Part shown: positions 9,845-19,324 of the stretch, piece by piece
Numbering within the stretch: the first letter of the stretch is position 1
Layout: each line of letters opens with the position of its first letter
Assembly: GCF_007197995.1 (NCBI RefSeq)
Contig: NZ_VKKH01000003.1
Coordinates: 348,293-412,292 of the forward strand
Source: Aliiglaciecola sp. M165
Lineage (GTDB): Bacteria; Pseudomonadota; Gammaproteobacteria; Enterobacterales; Alteromonadaceae
Length of the DNA: 64,000 nucleotides
Reading direction: 5' to 3'
Translations under genes and position numbers: made by a program
The notes under the pieces: model-generated
What the model was told of the DNA's origin: nothing
Database searches by the model: none
The model's input: only the letters and a program-made list of their open reading frames with translations

Positions 9845-11764
9845 TTAATCTAGTTGCTTAGACACGACCTTGTCATTTATTAACTCAATAAATGCATCAA
9901 CGGTAAATTTACCTAGGTCATCGCCCTTGCGTGAACGCACAGCCACTTCGTTTGCTTCCATTTCTTTATCACCAACGACTAATAAAAATGGAACACGCCT
10001 AAGAGTGTGCTCGCGGATTTTAAAGCCTATCTTCTCATTTCTCAAGTCAGACTTTGCTCTAAATCCATTTTCTTGTAATTTTTTCGCTACATTTGATGCA
10101 TATTCACCTTGTTTGTCGGTAATATTCATCACTACCACCTGATTTGGTGCTAACCAGGTCGGATACAAGCCAGCGTATTCTTCGGTAAGAATTCCAATAA
10201 ATCGCTCAAGCGATCCTAAAGTTGCACGGTGGATCATCACCGGCACTTTTCGTTCACCATCTTCGGCTACATAAGTCGCGCCTAATCGGCCTGGCATAGA
10301 AAAGTCCAGTTGGACGGTACCGCATTGCCACGCTCTGTCTAAACAGTCATGCAAAGTAAATTCAATTTTAGGGCCATAAAATGCCCCCTCGCCTGGCAGA
10401 TAATCAAATTCTATTTCTTTAGAATGCAATGCATCGGCAAGTTTTTGTTCAGCTTTATCCCAAACTTCATCTGAACCAACCCGTTTTTCAGGACGAGTAG
10501 ACAGTTTTACAACGATTTTTTCAAAGCCAAACACTTTGTATACGTCATAGATCATTTCAATGCAGCTAGCGACTTCATCTTGGATTTGATCTTCAGTGCA
10601 GAAAATGTGTGCGTCATCTTGAGTAAAGCCGCGAACGCGCATCAATCCGTGCAACGCACCTGAGGGTTCGTTTCTGTGACAACAACCAAATTCGGCCATA
10701 CGCAAAGGTAAATCACGATAAGATTTCAGGCCTTGATTAAATATTTGCACATGACCCGGACAATTCATTGGCTTGATCGCATATTCACGCTTTTCAGATT
10801 CAGTGGTGAACATGTTTTCTGCGTACTTGTCCCAATGACCAGATTTTTCCCACAAAACGCGGTCCATCATCAATGGCCCTTTTACTTCGCCAAAGTTGTA
10901 CTCACGTTGTTTTTCGCGAATAAACTTTTCAAGTTCTGTATAAATGCTCCACCCATCGTTGTGCCAAAACACCATGCCTGGCGCTTCTTCTTGCCAATGA
11001 AATAAGTCTAACGCTTTACCAATTTTTCGGTGATCGCGTTTTTCTGCTTCTTCCAGACGATTTAGATACGCTTTTAACTGCTTTTTGTCAGCCCATGCAG
11101 TGCCATAAATACGCTGAAGCATTTTATTCTCACTATCACCACGCCAATAAGCTCCGGCAACTTTCATAATTTTGAAATGCTGGCAAAAACGCATGTTGGG
11201 CACATGGGGACCACGACACATATCAATGTATTCTTCGTGATGATATAGCCCAGGCTGATCGTCTTTGGCGATGTTTTCATCCAAAATTTCTATTTTGTAG
11301 GTTTCGCCACGTTGTTCGAAGGTATCACGGGCTTCCTGCCAACTAACTTTCTTTTTCACCACATCATAATTTTTCTTGGCCAAAGCAAGCATGTGCTTTT
11401 CCAGCTTCTGTAGGTCATCGTCGTTTAACGAATGTTCCATATCGATGTCGTAATAAAAGCCATTGTCGATAGTCGGGCCGATTGCCATTTTCACGTCTGG
11501 GTAAAGTTGTTTAATTGCGTGACCAATCAAGTGGGCACAAGAGTGACGAATAATTTCCAACCCTTCTTCGTCTCTAGCAGTAATGATTTGTAGTTTTGCG
11601 TCCTCGGTTATCATGTCGACGGCATCAACTAGCTCGCCATTGACACGGCCGGCTATGGTGGCCTTTGCCAATCCTGGGCCAATATCATTGGCAACATCAA
11701 GAACAGAAACTGCATTATCAAACTGGCGTTGACTGCCATCGGGAAGGGTTATTGTTAACATCAT
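9845..11764 (-). CDS. thrS: Threonyl-tRNA synthetase
   Basis: The protein has 639 residues from [11 protein letters not shown]; the second Met may be the true start. The N-terminal TGS domain (1-62) is followed by the editing domain with [10 protein letters not shown] (about 74-83). The class II catalytic core carries [10 protein letters not shown] and [20 protein letters not shown], and the anticodon-binding domain lies at the C-terminus. It charges tRNA-Thr and heads the thrS-infC-rpmI-rplT operon, with infC starting 19 bp after its stop. A terminator-like hairpin lies in its leader. Confidence 0.98.
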   Translation of the reverse strand: MMLTITLPDGSQRQFDNAVSVLDVANDIGPGLAKATIAGRVNGELVDAVDMITEDAKLQIITARDEEGLEIIRHSCAHLIGHAIKQLYPDVKMAIGPTIDNGFYYDIDMEHSLNDDDLQKLEKHMLALAKKNYDVVKKKVSWQEARDTFEQRGETYKIEILDENIAKDDQPGLYHHEEYIDMCRGPHVPNMRFCQHFKIMKVAGAYWRGDSENKMLQRIYGTAWADKKQLKAYLNRLEEAEKRDHRKIGKALDLFHWQEEAPGMVFWHNDGWSIYTELEKFIREKQREYNFGEVKGPLMMDRVLWEKSGHWDKYAENMFTTESEKREYAIKPMNCPGHVQIFNQGLKSYRDLPLRMAEFGCCHRNEPSGALHGLMRVRGFTQDDAHIFCTEDQIQDEVASCIEMIYDVYKVFGFEKIVVKLSTRPEKRVGSDEVWDKAEQKLADALHSKEIEFDYLPGEGAFYGPKIEFTLHDCLDRAWQCGTVQLDFSMPGRLGATYVAEDGERKVPVMIHRATLGSLERFIGILTEEYAGLYPTWLAPNQVVVMNITDKQGEYASNVAKKLQENGFRAKSDLRNEKIGFKIREHTLRRVPFLLVVGDKEMEANEVAVRSRKGDDLGKFTVDAFIELINDKVVSKQLD

Positions 11765-11855
11765 ATTTCCTTACACAGTGGTGACACCTACCAAGCGCCA
11801 CGTGTGAATTAATCTTTGTTGAAGCGGTCTATAGCTGTATAAGCAGTAGCAACCA

Positions 11856-11881
11856 TAAAAAAACACCCACATTTGGGTGTT
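11856..11881 (-). terminator. Terminator-like hairpin in the thrS leader
   Basis: AACACCC / GGGTGTT form a 7-bp stem and, on the minus strand, are followed by a run of seven T. It lies about 92 bp upstream of thrS and in the same direction, so transcripts begun further upstream could be attenuated here. It could also simply insulate thrS from the divergent START gene. Confidence 0.6.
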
Positions 11882-11954
11882 CAGTGCAACTTATTGACGC
11901 GCTATACGTAATAAAAAACATCTAACACTCTGCTACGATCAGAGCCAGGAAGCT

Positions 11955-12626
11955 ATGATAACTAACAAGCCCAGAATGATGCAATCAAATCGAACAGGAA
12001 TCTTCAAAAGATTACTGATTAATACAATGCTATTGATGCTGTGTCCTATGTTTGCGATTGCGCAACAATCAGACACACAAGAATGGCGCGTGGTTAAATC
12101 GAAATGGGGCATAGAAATTGCCACTCGTCCACATGCGAATGGCTACAAATATGTTAGAGCCAAAACAAAAGTGCACGGCTCGCAGACAGACTTCGTCAAG
12201 CTATTGGACAATATCGAGATTGGCCCCGATTGGATAGCAAACTGTAAGAAGGTTGAGCTTATCGCCAGCGAAGGCCAATCTGTGCGTGTCGTGCATACAT
12301 ATTTCAAGGCTCCATGGCCGGTTAAAGACAGAGATATGGTCACGCGATCTAACACGGTAATCGATGAACACACCGGCGACATTACCATCACTGTTGTGGA
12401 TTACGGACAAAATGTCGCGGCTGCAGATAAACACGTGCGAATGGAGGCTGTGCATGGCACGTGGTCGCTTAGAACCTTGGCTGAAAACGAATATGAGCTC
12501 ATGTACGAGGGTTATGGTGAACCTGCTGGCAAAATCCCGTTGTGGTTGGCAAATCAAATTTTGGTCTCATCAACGTTTGACACCTTTGTTGGTATCAAAA
12601 AGCAATTAAATCTTGTTTCGCCATAG
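11955..12626 (+). CDS. Exported START-domain lipid-binding-like protein
   Basis: The protein has 223 residues. A basic N-terminus and hydrophobic stretch (about 17-37, ending MFAIAQQSDT) form a signal peptide. The rest matches the bacterial START/SRPBCC fold: VVKSKWGIEIATRP, WPVKDRDMVTRS and a C-terminal helix (STFDTFVGIKKQLN). The WPVKDRD motif is typical of periplasmic START proteins of marine Gammaproteobacteria. A hydrophobic ligand is likely but unknown. The ATG at 11955 has AGGAAG just upstream. It is divergent from thrS. Confidence 0.85.
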   Translation: MITNKPRMMQSNRTGIFKRLLINTMLLMLCPMFAIAQQSDTQEWRVVKSKWGIEIATRPHANGYKYVRAKTKVHGSQTDFVKLLDNIEIGPDWIANCKKVELIASEGQSVRVVHTYFKAPWPVKDRDMVTRSNTVIDEHTGDITITVVDYGQNVAAADKHVRMEAVHGTWSLRTLAENEYELMYEGYGEPAGKIPLWLANQILVSSTFDTFVGIKKQLNLVSP

Positions 12627-12723
12627 GCTAGTAAATGCTGTTTTCAAATAATGTGTGTTTTACGCCGACTAGTATTGCATTATTAATAGTACCGTTGACC
12701 ATCTGAATAAATAGACCGAGCTT

Positions 12724-13245
12724 ATGGAACCTATAGAAATATTTGAACGGTATTTAAATCAACTAATTACAATACTCGAAAAAGCCCAAGGGTTTTGTGC
12801 AGAGCAAACAATCAAAGAAACTGAGTTGTTGGAAGAACGACTTGCGCCTGATATGTTCCCGCTTAAACAACAAATCTCGACAGCGATAAATTTTACCATA
12901 CGAATTTGTGCACCTTTAGCAAACAACCCTCACTTAAATGTGCCCATCAATACAAAAAGTTTTGCAGATTGCATAGCTAGTTGTGAGCAAATGATTCAGC
13001 GACTTTATGAGCTGGAAATTGATCAACATTTCGCAGATAACCTGCCAATGATCCAATCGACTTCAGGGTTTCAAGAAAATGAATTTCATGCAATGGAATA
13101 TATCTATGCCTACGGACTACCGAATTTCATTTTTCACCTAAGTATGGTGTATTCAATTTTGCGTAAAAATGGCGTTCCTCTTAGTAAAGGGGATTTCGAT
13201 GGCTATCATGCCTACCCAGAAGGGTTTTACTTCGACGCCGATTAA
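12724..13245 (+). CDS. DUF1993 family protein (DinB-like fold)
   Basis: The 173-residue protein has a four-helix layout typical of DUF1993, a relative of the DinB/YfiT superfamily. It shows MFPLKQQISTAINFTIRICA in the second helix and FHAMEYIYAYGLPNFIFHLS near the end. The C-terminal DFDGYHAYPEGFYFDAD resembles the conserved end of the family. No enzymatic role is established. It is monocistronic, between the START gene and the fructosamine kinase. The family call is moderately confident. Confidence 0.75.
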   Translation: MEPIEIFERYLNQLITILEKAQGFCAEQTIKETELLEERLAPDMFPLKQQISTAINFTIRICAPLANNPHLNVPINTKSFADCIASCEQMIQRLYELEIDQHFADNLPMIQSTSGFQENEFHAMEYIYAYGLPNFIFHLSMVYSILRKNGVPLSKGDFDGYHAYPEGFYFDAD

Positions 13246-13387
13246 TCAACCGAACTTGCACGGAGTTGGTCTGACCAAGTGTTAATTACTATTCGTTATA
13301 ACAATGACAAAATAAATAGTTAAATGAACCATCATCTTTGGCTGCGTGATCCATACTCAAAATTGAGTAATCACTTTAAGCAATATC

Positions 13388-14248
13388 ATGTGGCACTTTA
13401 TTAGCGATCAAATTAGTCAACAAACGCAGAATGACTTTATTTGTGACGACATTCGAGACATGGACGCTGGCGATTCGCACAAGGCCTACCGTATTTCAGA
13501 TGGTAGAAAACGTTATTTTGTGAAAGTTAATCACGCGGACAAGCTCCCCCACTTTGAGGCAGAAGCGGAAGGTTTGGTGCATTTTGATAAGACACAGTTA
13601 TTCAGGGTGCCTCAAGTAATTTGCTGTGGAGTCTGTGAAGACAATAGCTTTTTAGTGATGGAATTTATCACCCTTTCACAAGGTGATGACCAAGCCTGGG
13701 CGGATTTTGGTAAACAGCTCGCCAATTTACACAAAAATCAAACACAACAAATGTATGGTTGGCAAGACGATAATTTTATCGGGCTTAGTCCGCAACCCAA
13801 TCGCTGGCATAAAAAATGGCCACAATTTTTTGCTGAGCAGCGTATTGGCTTTATGTTGCAGCTACTGGCTGAAAAAGGCCATAAGCTAGGCGACATCGAT
13901 GAAGTCGTTAGCTCCGTCGAAAATTTATTATCTGGGCATAACCCTGTAGCCTCAATGTTGCACGGTGATCTGTGGCGCGGAAATACCGGCTTTAATAAGA
14001 ACCAAGCGGTGATGTTCGATCCCGCATTTTATTATGGCGATCGTGAAACTGATATTGCAATGACCGAGTTATTCAACAAGTTTCCTGCTGCTTTTTATCA
14101 AGGCTATGAAGCAGCTTGGCCTCTGAGTGAGCACTATCAATATCGTAAATCTATCTATCAGTTATATCATTTGCTTAATCATGCTGTGATGTTTGGCGGC
14201 CATTATCTCCAATCTGCACAAGCCACCTTAAAAAACTTACATAACTAA
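13388..14248 (+). CDS. Fructosamine kinase family protein (YniA-like)
   Basis: The 286-residue protein has the fructosamine/ketosamine-3-kinase fold. FVKVNHADKLPHFEAEAEGL carries the ATP-binding Lys and Glu, LHGDLWRGNTGF is the catalytic loop (HGDLWxGN), and MFDPAFYYGDRETDIAMTEL is the Mg-binding DPA motif with the following conserved region. It likely phosphorylates Amadori products on proteins or small molecules as glycation repair. The length matches the family. It appears monocistronic. Confidence 0.92.
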   Translation: MWHFISDQISQQTQNDFICDDIRDMDAGDSHKAYRISDGRKRYFVKVNHADKLPHFEAEAEGLVHFDKTQLFRVPQVICCGVCEDNSFLVMEFITLSQGDDQAWADFGKQLANLHKNQTQQMYGWQDDNFIGLSPQPNRWHKKWPQFFAEQRIGFMLQLLAEKGHKLGDIDEVVSSVENLLSGHNPVASMLHGDLWRGNTGFNKNQAVMFDPAFYYGDRETDIAMTELFNKFPAAFYQGYEAAWPLSEHYQYRKSIYQLYHLLNHAVMFGGHYLQSAQATLKNLHN

Positions 14249-14343
14249 CAAAGTACAATCGCAATTGTTGGCTTGATACGCTTGTGCGCTGCCTAGATTG
14301 AATATAGGCTTCGTTCACCTTCGGTCTATAGAAATTTAGTTTT

Positions 14344-15087
14344 ATGCAAACCAAAGTTGCTTTTATAACCGGCAGTGCAAAGCGCATCGGTGCATACACA
14401 GCTGCTTACCTTCATGAAAAAGGCTTTAATGTCGTAATTCATTGCAACCAATCGTTGCAAGAAGCCAACGACCTCGCGACAACGTTAAATAAAACCCGAG
14501 CGTTCTCCGCAAAAGTTGTCCAGGGCGACCTGACTCGTATCGAAGCCCTTTCTACGATCGCCGAACAAGCCACGCAAGCATTTGGTAGACTTGATGTTTT
14601 GATAAATAACGCCTCAGCTTTTTATCCAACGCCAATGGGCCACATCACAGAACAGGACTGGCAGTGCTTATTTGCCAGCAACGCCCAGGCCCCATTATTT
14701 CTTACGCAACTATGTAAAAAACAACTTGAAGCGAATCAAGGAGTTGTTGTGAATATGGTTGATATCCATGCACAGCGCCCATTAAAGAGCCATACTGTTT
14801 ACTGTATGGCGAAGGCGGCATTGGTAACCATGACACAGTCTTTAGCTCAGGAGCTTGCTCCTGACGTTCGAGTGAACGGTATCGCTCCGGGGGCGATATT
14901 GTGGCCCAGCGAAGCGTTGCAAGAAAGTGAAAAAAATCACATCTTGCGGCAAATTCCTCTGCAAAAAATGGGTACCGAAAAAGATATTGCTCAAGCTATC
15001 GCCTTTTTGATCGATGCGCCCTACATCACCGGGCAAATTCTTGCCGTTGATGGAGGACGTAGTATTGCAAATCCGCATAGTGCTTAG
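14344..15087 (+). CDS. Pteridine reductase-like short-chain dehydrogenase
   Basis: This 247-residue SDR has the NADPH-binding motif ITGSAKRIG (TGxxxRxG, residues 9-17), diagnostic of pteridine reductases (PTR1/FolM type) rather than the usual TGxxxGxG. It also has NNAS (90-93), catalytic Tyr in YCMAKAALV and the C-terminal ITGQILAVDGGRS typical of SDRs. It probably reduces dihydro- or biopterins. It is followed 8 bp later by the CPXCG gene and may be co-transcribed with it. Confidence 0.88.
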   Translation: MQTKVAFITGSAKRIGAYTAAYLHEKGFNVVIHCNQSLQEANDLATTLNKTRAFSAKVVQGDLTRIEALSTIAEQATQAFGRLDVLINNASAFYPTPMGHITEQDWQCLFASNAQAPLFLTQLCKKQLEANQGVVVNMVDIHAQRPLKSHTVYCMAKAALVTMTQSLAQELAPDVRVNGIAPGAILWPSEALQESEKNHILRQIPLQKMGTEKDIAQAIAFLIDAPYITGQILAVDGGRSIANPHSA

Positions 15088-15095
15088 GAGGATTT

Positions 15096-15299
15096 ATGTC
15101 TTCGTTACATGAGCAAACCATTGAATGCCCTCATTGCGGGCATCATCTTCACGTATCACTTGATAGCAGTAATGGCGATCAAGATTTTTTCGATGAATGT
15201 CCAAACTGTTGTCATGACATTCACATCAAAATGCATATTGATGATCTACACCGAAAGTTGGACGTAAATATTGTTTCAGACGATGAGCAGATATATTAG
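15096..15299 (+). CDS. CPXCG-motif cysteine-rich protein
   Basis: The 67-residue protein belongs to the CPXCG family. CPHCGHH (residues 11-17) and CPNCCHDIHI (37-46) form a zinc-ribbon-like pair, followed by an acidic tail. AGGAGG with 5-nt spacing precedes the ATG, a strong ribosome-binding site. It lies 8 bp after the pteridine reductase gene. Function is unknown in the family. Confidence 0.88.
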   Translation: MSSLHEQTIECPHCGHHLHVSLDSSNGDQDFFDECPNCCHDIHIKMHIDDLHRKLDVNIVSDDEQIY

Positions 15300-15349
15300 G
15301 GACAGTTATTTTTACGTTTTTATTAGGCAACGACTCGGCTAGTTCAAGC

Positions 15350-16357
15350 ATTAGGTACCATAGATATCAATACCTTGCCCTCTTGCTTGTTGTTACAATC
15401 ATGACGGGTTGTACTCGAGCACCAATCGAATCTCATTTGAAAGACTATGCTGGCCGACTCTCGAATGTACTAGGGCAACCCATCGTTCTTAAGCCATCGA
15501 CAGATACATTAAGGTTTCCTGCCGCGGTCGATTTAAGAGTAACGATCCCTGAAATAACCATTAATCTTCGCGAGTTTTATGCTCTGGATAATTGTGAAGT
15601 TTCGACACTTATTGCACAGCGCAACACGGCTCTGGGTAAAACCCAACTCCCTTCGACCCGCTACGTTTACGAAGTTAATTTAATAGACGGATTGCAACAA
15701 TGTTTGGCCCAAGCCGATGAGCCGAATCAACGACAGGCTCTAACGCAATGGTTAACACAAAAAAGCAGCAATGTTCAGCGTGTATGGGCTGATATGCTGC
15801 AAAACAGCAGCGAAATCAAGCAAACCTTAACTGACAACCAAGGGTATTTCACGGCCCACAGTGATGCACGATTAGCTGAATATAAGACATCATGGCACTA
15901 TATTATTTCGTTGTATCAGCACCACGAAGACGTTGACGCAGAGAAATTAGAAAATGCACTTAATTTTTTACGACAAAACCCATTATTTGCTCGACTGTGG
16001 CGCACACAATCGTTGCTGTCTAATCAATTAGAACAATTAAATGAACAACTCTTGGCTATCGAACCCAATTTGCTGTGCGACTCTGCATCGAATCAACAAC
16101 AAGCTGAATATCTTAAAAATGTATTTCAATTGTTTTTCATCGATCGCATTCAGCCCTTCGCAGCGCAGCTTGATCAAAATCAATATGCACTGCGACCTAT
16201 CATCGATTCCTTGCAAGATAACAGCGACATCAGTGAAGCCTTGAGGGTGTTCTTAAACGCGCGGCAACAAAGTTTTTTGCGATATCAAAACAGTGTTTTG
16301 GTACACGTAAAATTTTGGCAAAGACTCTTCACCCGATGTGATCTTTCGCCTAATTAA
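15350..16357 (+). CDS. DUF3080 lipoprotein (start codon unusual)
   Basis: The DUF3080 family body is clear (e.g. LKDYAGRLSNVLGQP, LREFYALDNCEVSTLIAQRN). The only canonical start in frame near the front is TTG at 15383, which gives just nine residues before the lipobox cysteine of TIMTGC. Reading from the ATT at 15350 gives (M)RYHRYQYLALLLVVTIMTGC, an ideal lipoprotein signal peptide with a basic n-region. No ATG or GTG is in frame upstream. Either a non-canonical start is used or the start has mutated. The mature protein is about 317 residues and probably anchored to the outer membrane; function is unknown. Confidence 0.75.
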   Translation: MRYHRYQYLALLLVVTIMTGCTRAPIESHLKDYAGRLSNVLGQPIVLKPSTDTLRFPAAVDLRVTIPEITINLREFYALDNCEVSTLIAQRNTALGKTQLPSTRYVYEVNLIDGLQQCLAQADEPNQRQALTQWLTQKSSNVQRVWADMLQNSSEIKQTLTDNQGYFTAHSDARLAEYKTSWHYIISLYQHHEDVDAEKLENALNFLRQNPLFARLWRTQSLLSNQLEQLNEQLLAIEPNLLCDSASNQQQAEYLKNVFQLFFIDRIQPFAAQLDQNQYALRPIIDSLQDNSDISEALRVFLNARQQSFLRYQNSVLVHVKFWQRLFTRCDLSPN

Positions 16358-16395
16358 CGTTTAAACGCCAAAAATAACTGTATATAATTACAGCC

Positions 16396-16644
16396 ATGCA
16401 GCAAGATAACATCAAATACTCTCAACGAACCTGTTTTATATATGATAAACGTGGTGAGTTGGTCGGTAAAATTCAATTTCAGCGAGAGCCGATTTTCAAG
16501 ACCTGGAGAATTAAATATTTAACAGAGAGCTTACCGTTCAACAGTTATGATCATCCAGAAATCATAAAAGAAAAGTTGGAGGACAACGATTTGAACTGGT
16601 CGTGGGGGAAAATAAAGCACTATTACGGATATCAGCGACATTGA
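16396..16644 (+). CDS. Small hypothetical protein
   Basis: The 82-residue soluble protein (MQQDNIKYSQRTCFIYDKRG) is rich in Lys, Ile, Tyr and Trp, without signal peptide or membrane segment. The composition looks like a real folded protein and the ORF ends just before a strong terminator. No family is recognised and the ribosome-binding site is weak, so confidence is moderate. Confidence 0.5.
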   Translation: MQQDNIKYSQRTCFIYDKRGELVGKIQFQREPIFKTWRIKYLTESLPFNSYDHPEIIKEKLEDNDLNWSWGKIKHYYGYQRH

Positions 16645-16653
16645 ACAATCAAA

Positions 16654-16692
16654 CAAAAAAACGCTCACATTTTTAAAGTAATGTGAGCGTTT
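16654..16692. terminator. Bidirectional terminator between convergent genes
   Basis: AAACGCTCACAT / ATGTGAGCGTTT form a perfect 12-bp stem. Seven A upstream give a T-run on the minus strand for the sugar dehydrogenase gene, and TTTG follows on the plus strand. Confidence 0.92.
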
Positions 16693-16705
16693 GTGCCAAA
16701 TCTGA

Positions 16706-17860
16706 CTAGTTAGTAATTTTGATGAGTCTTCCTGAAGTCCCATCTTCTAAAACAAAAATATCTCCTTGAGCATTTTGTTCTATTTCTCGGACACGCTGTC
16801 CCCACTCGTATCTAGCGGCTTCTTTGGCGCGATGATGTGGACGTTTTTCATGTTTTTCAAATTCAACACGAATGATTGCTTTAGATGATAACCCACCGAT
16901 AAAACCATCTCCTCGCCAATCAGCGTATTTGTCTCCTTTGTAGATCATAAACCCTGCAGGGCTAATGGCAGGTACCCATGCCACGGTAGGTGCTACGTAT
17001 ATTGGCATGCTTGCATGAGACGGAATTTCTACACCTGAATAATGAGAGCCTTCAGATACGACTGGATAACCATAGTTTCGGGCCTTTTCTATTAAATTGA
17101 GTTCGTCTCCGTGAGCAGGACCCATTTCATGTACCCATAGATTACCGTCCAAATCAAAATCTATACCTAAAGGATTACGGTGACCAAGTGTCCATATTTC
17201 ATTGGTCACAGGACCGTTCTTGGCAAATGGATTGTCGTCGGGAATAGAGCCATCTTGATGAATTCTAACCACCTTGCCAATATTCATTGCCATATTTTGA
17301 GAAGGGGTAAACTTCTGCCTATCACCTGATGTAATGAAAACATAGCCATCCGCAGACAAGGCTATTCGATGGGCGTAGTGACCATTGCCGGTCACTTTTG
17401 GAGACTGTTCCCATATATTTTCCCGCTGGGTCAAACGCGCGGAGTCAGACGTTAACTCTAGCCTAGCCCGCTCTACTACCGCACCACTGAACCTGTCGTC
17501 GTTTTTATCCCGACCAACATAAGAAATAAATACGGTGTTGTTACTGGCAAAGTCTGGATGCACAACGATATCTCCCAATCCTCCTTGCCCTTTTGCTTGA
17601 GTTTCAGGCACGCCTATTACTTCGGCTTGTTTTTTGCCGTTGCGGTCGAGCAACCAAATAGCACCCGCTTTCTCTGATACCAATGCTCGTCCGTCAGGCA
17701 GAAAGGCCATTGCCCATGGACGGTTGAACGTCTCGAGCACCTCGCCCTTTAACTCAGCGCCGTCAGTTGATTTCATCTCGATGACTGTTTGTGAAAAAAC
17801 AGGTTGGCAAACCATCATTAAAAATATCGACGTCAATTGTGTAATTGTCTTTAGTTTCAT
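16706..17860 (-). CDS. Exported PQQ-type sugar dehydrogenase (YliI-like)
   Basis: From the ATG at 17860 (MKLKTITQLTSIFLMMVCQP; site AAGGGAACGCT) the protein has 384 residues with a signal peptide of about 23. The six-bladed soluble glucose-dehydrogenase propeller shows RPWAMAFLPDGRALVSEKAG, QGGLGDIVVHPDF, NGHYAHRIALSADGYVFITS, GHRNPLGIDFD and HEMGPAHGDELN. These are the family's PQQ- and Ca-binding blades. It probably oxidises aldoses in the periplasm; the acceptor is unknown. The longer ORF to 17929 adds 23 residues and lacks a convincing start. Confidence 0.9.
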   Translation of the reverse strand: MKLKTITQLTSIFLMMVCQPVFSQTVIEMKSTDGAELKGEVLETFNRPWAMAFLPDGRALVSEKAGAIWLLDRNGKKQAEVIGVPETQAKGQGGLGDIVVHPDFASNNTVFISYVGRDKNDDRFSGAVVERARLELTSDSARLTQRENIWEQSPKVTGNGHYAHRIALSADGYVFITSGDRQKFTPSQNMAMNIGKVVRIHQDGSIPDDNPFAKNGPVTNEIWTLGHRNPLGIDFDLDGNLWVHEMGPAHGDELNLIEKARNYGYPVVSEGSHYSGVEIPSHASMPIYVAPTVAWVPAISPAGFMIYKGDKYADWRGDGFIGGLSSKAIIRVEFEKHEKRPHHRAKEAARYEWGQRVREIEQNAQGDIFVLEDGTSGRLIKITN

Positions 17861-18156
17861 AGCGTTCCCTTGGGAATATATTGATCGTGATGAATATACG
17901 CGCCTAAGCCAAAGAAAGCTCACCCCCATACTTAATTCATCTCAAAGTTGGAATGAATCGGTATTAGCGCTGACTGAAAACAGGTGTTTACCATGCATAA
18001 ATTCTGTTTGTAACGACATTGAGACCAAACACCATTTTTACGCCATGACTTTCAATGATAAATAGTCATTAGTAAAAATAAGTTAGTGAGTAGTGAACGA
18101 AACCTCTATGCTTTGGGTAGCATATTTAAAGTAACGAGTTACCCAAGGAAAATTCT

Positions 18157-19164
18157 ATGACTACTTCTCGAATTACTATTCTGTTATCGATGTTTGCTGT
18201 GGTGGCGGTAAACCAACAGTCCTTCGCTCAAGACAGCGCGAAAAAGCCTGTTCAAGCTAATGATTTAGTTGAAATATTTGAAAAGTTAGGTGGTAAACAT
18301 CCGGGTTTTAGAAAAGCACATGCCCGCGGCTTATGTGCCTCGGGCATTTTTACACCTTCTACCGACCAAGCCATGCAAGAACACTTCAAAAGCGCCAGTC
18401 TGCTTTCAAACGGTGAATTACCAGTAAGTATGCGCTTTTCACTTGGTGGCGCCAACCCTAATGCCGACGAACGTGCACCCGGAACCAGAGGGATGGGAAT
18501 GAAAATATCACTTCCTGACGGAAGTATGCACGTTTTTACTGGTAATAACTTCCCAGTATTTGCAGGTAAAGATCCCGAAACATTTTTTGGCTTTTTGTCT
18601 ACTTTGTTGCCTGACGAAGACGGTGTAAGAGACCCTAAGAGAACCGGTAAATTCATCATGGAAAACCCAAGCGTTCAGGCTCACGCTGCGTGGCAACAAA
18701 GTGCAAAAACTGCGGCGTCTTATGCAAATACTGAGTTCTTTGGCTTACACACATTTTTTTATAATCAAGGACAGGCAAATGAAACGAAATTCAGGTGGCA
18801 TCTCACGCCTGATCTAGGCGTGCAAACACTATCAAAAGACGAAGCCGCCCAAAAACCAGAAGCATTTCTGGCTGACACGATGAAAAAGCAAATGGCAGAT
18901 TCAACTGTAAGCTTTACCTTGCATGCAAGCATTGGCCAAGCCGAAGACAGTGATATCGACCCTTCAAGCCAATGGCCCTCACAAAGAGCAAAAGTGAGTT
19001 TGGGTAAAATCACCCTCACCAGTGCAGGAGATGACAGCTGCAACAACACTAACTATGATCCAAATCTGCTGTCTAAAGGGTTTTCGCCTAGTGCAGATCC
19101 TATTTTGCGGATGCGCTCGCCAGCTTATGCGATTTCATTTGGGAAGCGTTTGAGTAATCAGTAG
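18157..19164 (+). CDS. Exported catalase-like heme peroxidase
   Basis: The 335-residue protein has a signal peptide cleaved around SFA|QD (residues 23-26). The remainder is the short catalase-related peroxidase fold (SrpA/YbgB-like). Distal His55 lies in KAHARGLCASG, followed by VSMRFSLGGANPNADERAPG, GMGMKISLPDG and the Asn in TGNNFPVF. The proximal heme ligand is probably Tyr324 in RMRSPAYAISFGKR. It is likely a periplasmic organic-peroxide or H2O2 peroxidase. ACCCAAGGAAAATTCT gives a good ribosome-binding site. Confidence 0.92.
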   Translation: MTTSRITILLSMFAVVAVNQQSFAQDSAKKPVQANDLVEIFEKLGGKHPGFRKAHARGLCASGIFTPSTDQAMQEHFKSASLLSNGELPVSMRFSLGGANPNADERAPGTRGMGMKISLPDGSMHVFTGNNFPVFAGKDPETFFGFLSTLLPDEDGVRDPKRTGKFIMENPSVQAHAAWQQSAKTAASYANTEFFGLHTFFYNQGQANETKFRWHLTPDLGVQTLSKDEAAQKPEAFLADTMKKQMADSTVSFTLHASIGQAEDSDIDPSSQWPSQRAKVSLGKITLTSAGDDSCNNTNYDPNLLSKGFSPSADPILRMRSPAYAISFGKRLSNQ

Positions 19165-19219
19165 TTTTTTTACCATTCAAAACCGTCAAAGCTGCACATT
19201 CGAACCCGCCAAATAGCAA

Positions 19220-19262
19220 AAAGGCAACAAAGTGATTATTCATCATTTTATTGCCTTTTTTG
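19220..19262. terminator. Terminator between convergent genes
   Basis: AAAAAGGCAA and TTGCCTTTTT form a 10-bp stem with a long AT-rich loop and T-run, between the peroxidase gene and the convergent PEP-CTERM gene. It can act in both directions. Confidence 0.7.
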
Positions 19263-19324
19263 TTATTGCTGCGATTGAGCAATTTTTATTTAGGTATTAA
19301 CAACTTAAGCGACGGGACAAAATG

